A stretch of DNA of 22,323 nucleotides from positions 1 to 22,323 of the forward strand of contig JBKPCD010000217.1 of NCBI GenBank assembly GCA_046727175.1, written 5' to 3'. Position 1 is the stretch's first letter, and every line of letters starts with the position of its first letter. Positions 22,296-22,323 of the stretch are shown here, in pieces. The stretch comes from JBKPCD01 sp046727175. GTDB taxonomy: Bacteria; Acidobacteriota; Vicinamibacteria; Vicinamibacterales; 2-12-FULL-66-21. The translations under genes were made by a program, and so were the position numbers. The notes beneath the pieces were generated by a model. The model saw only the letters and a program-made list of their open reading frames with translations, ran no database searches and was not told the origin of the DNA.

Positions 22296-22323
22296 GAAGT
22301 GCAGTATGCGTGCGCGGAGCGGC

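Noticed and set aside
1..22323. tRNA, rRNA, insertion sequence or prophage genes
   Set aside because: No cloverleaf-like arms, rRNA motifs, transposase, integrase or phage structural proteins were seen on reading both strands by eye; a covariance-model scan was not possible.

Overview
This window is GC-rich, densely coded DNA. It most resembles an Acidobacteriota genome, possibly Vicinamibacteria. That assignment is an inference from gene content: two large MacB/FtsX-type 'ADOP' permeases in tandem, paired quinoprotein and c-type cytochrome genes, and many exported hydrolases. There is no rRNA, tRNA, CRISPR array, transposase or phage gene, so it reads as ordinary chromosome.

Layout. (1) 2-4911, plus strand: two ADOP permeases, the first cut by the window edge. 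(2) 5114-6553, minus: type I glutamine synthetase (glnA). (3) 6653-14171, minus: the most interesting block. In transcription order it reads cytochrome c, quinoprotein, secreted lactonase, Tat-exported sugar isomerase/epimerase-like protein, a second cytochrome c and a second quinoprotein. Both cytochrome/quinoprotein pairs are joined by ATGA overlaps and look like paralogous cassettes. (4) 14329-14634, minus: a small protein that seems to have lost its signal peptide. (5) 14807-16136, plus: an exported amidohydrolase broken by a one-base frameshift. (6) 16164-18326, minus: an exported prolyl oligopeptidase. (7) 18431-20232, plus: a soluble GAF histidine kinase and a NarL-type response regulator, ATGA-overlapped. 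(8) 20441-22284, minus: an SDR oxidoreductase overlapping a divergent QueA-like gene.

How the genes may work together. Region 3 could be a periplasmic sugar or polyol oxidation module. The quinoproteins would oxidise a substrate to a lactone and the diheme cytochromes would carry the electrons. The lactonase would open the ring and the TIM-barrel protein would isomerise or epimerise a sugar. This is inference from families and adjacency; the substrate cannot be read from sequence. The two cytochromes share an unusual build: a beta-rich segment lies between the second heme motif and the C-terminal cytochrome-like helix.

Several intergenic gaps contain short, locally repeated words (GGCTTTGGGC, GGTTCC, TGTCTCC, GGAGATCA, CGCGTCTCGTG), a different family in each gap. 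The last word also occurs inside the first codons of the SDR gene, where it seems to encode part of an N-terminal extension. No wholly new defence or mobile system was seen. The best candidates for novelty are the cytochrome/quinoprotein module, the inserted cytochrome domain, the cysteine-bearing GAF kinase and the QueA paralogue.
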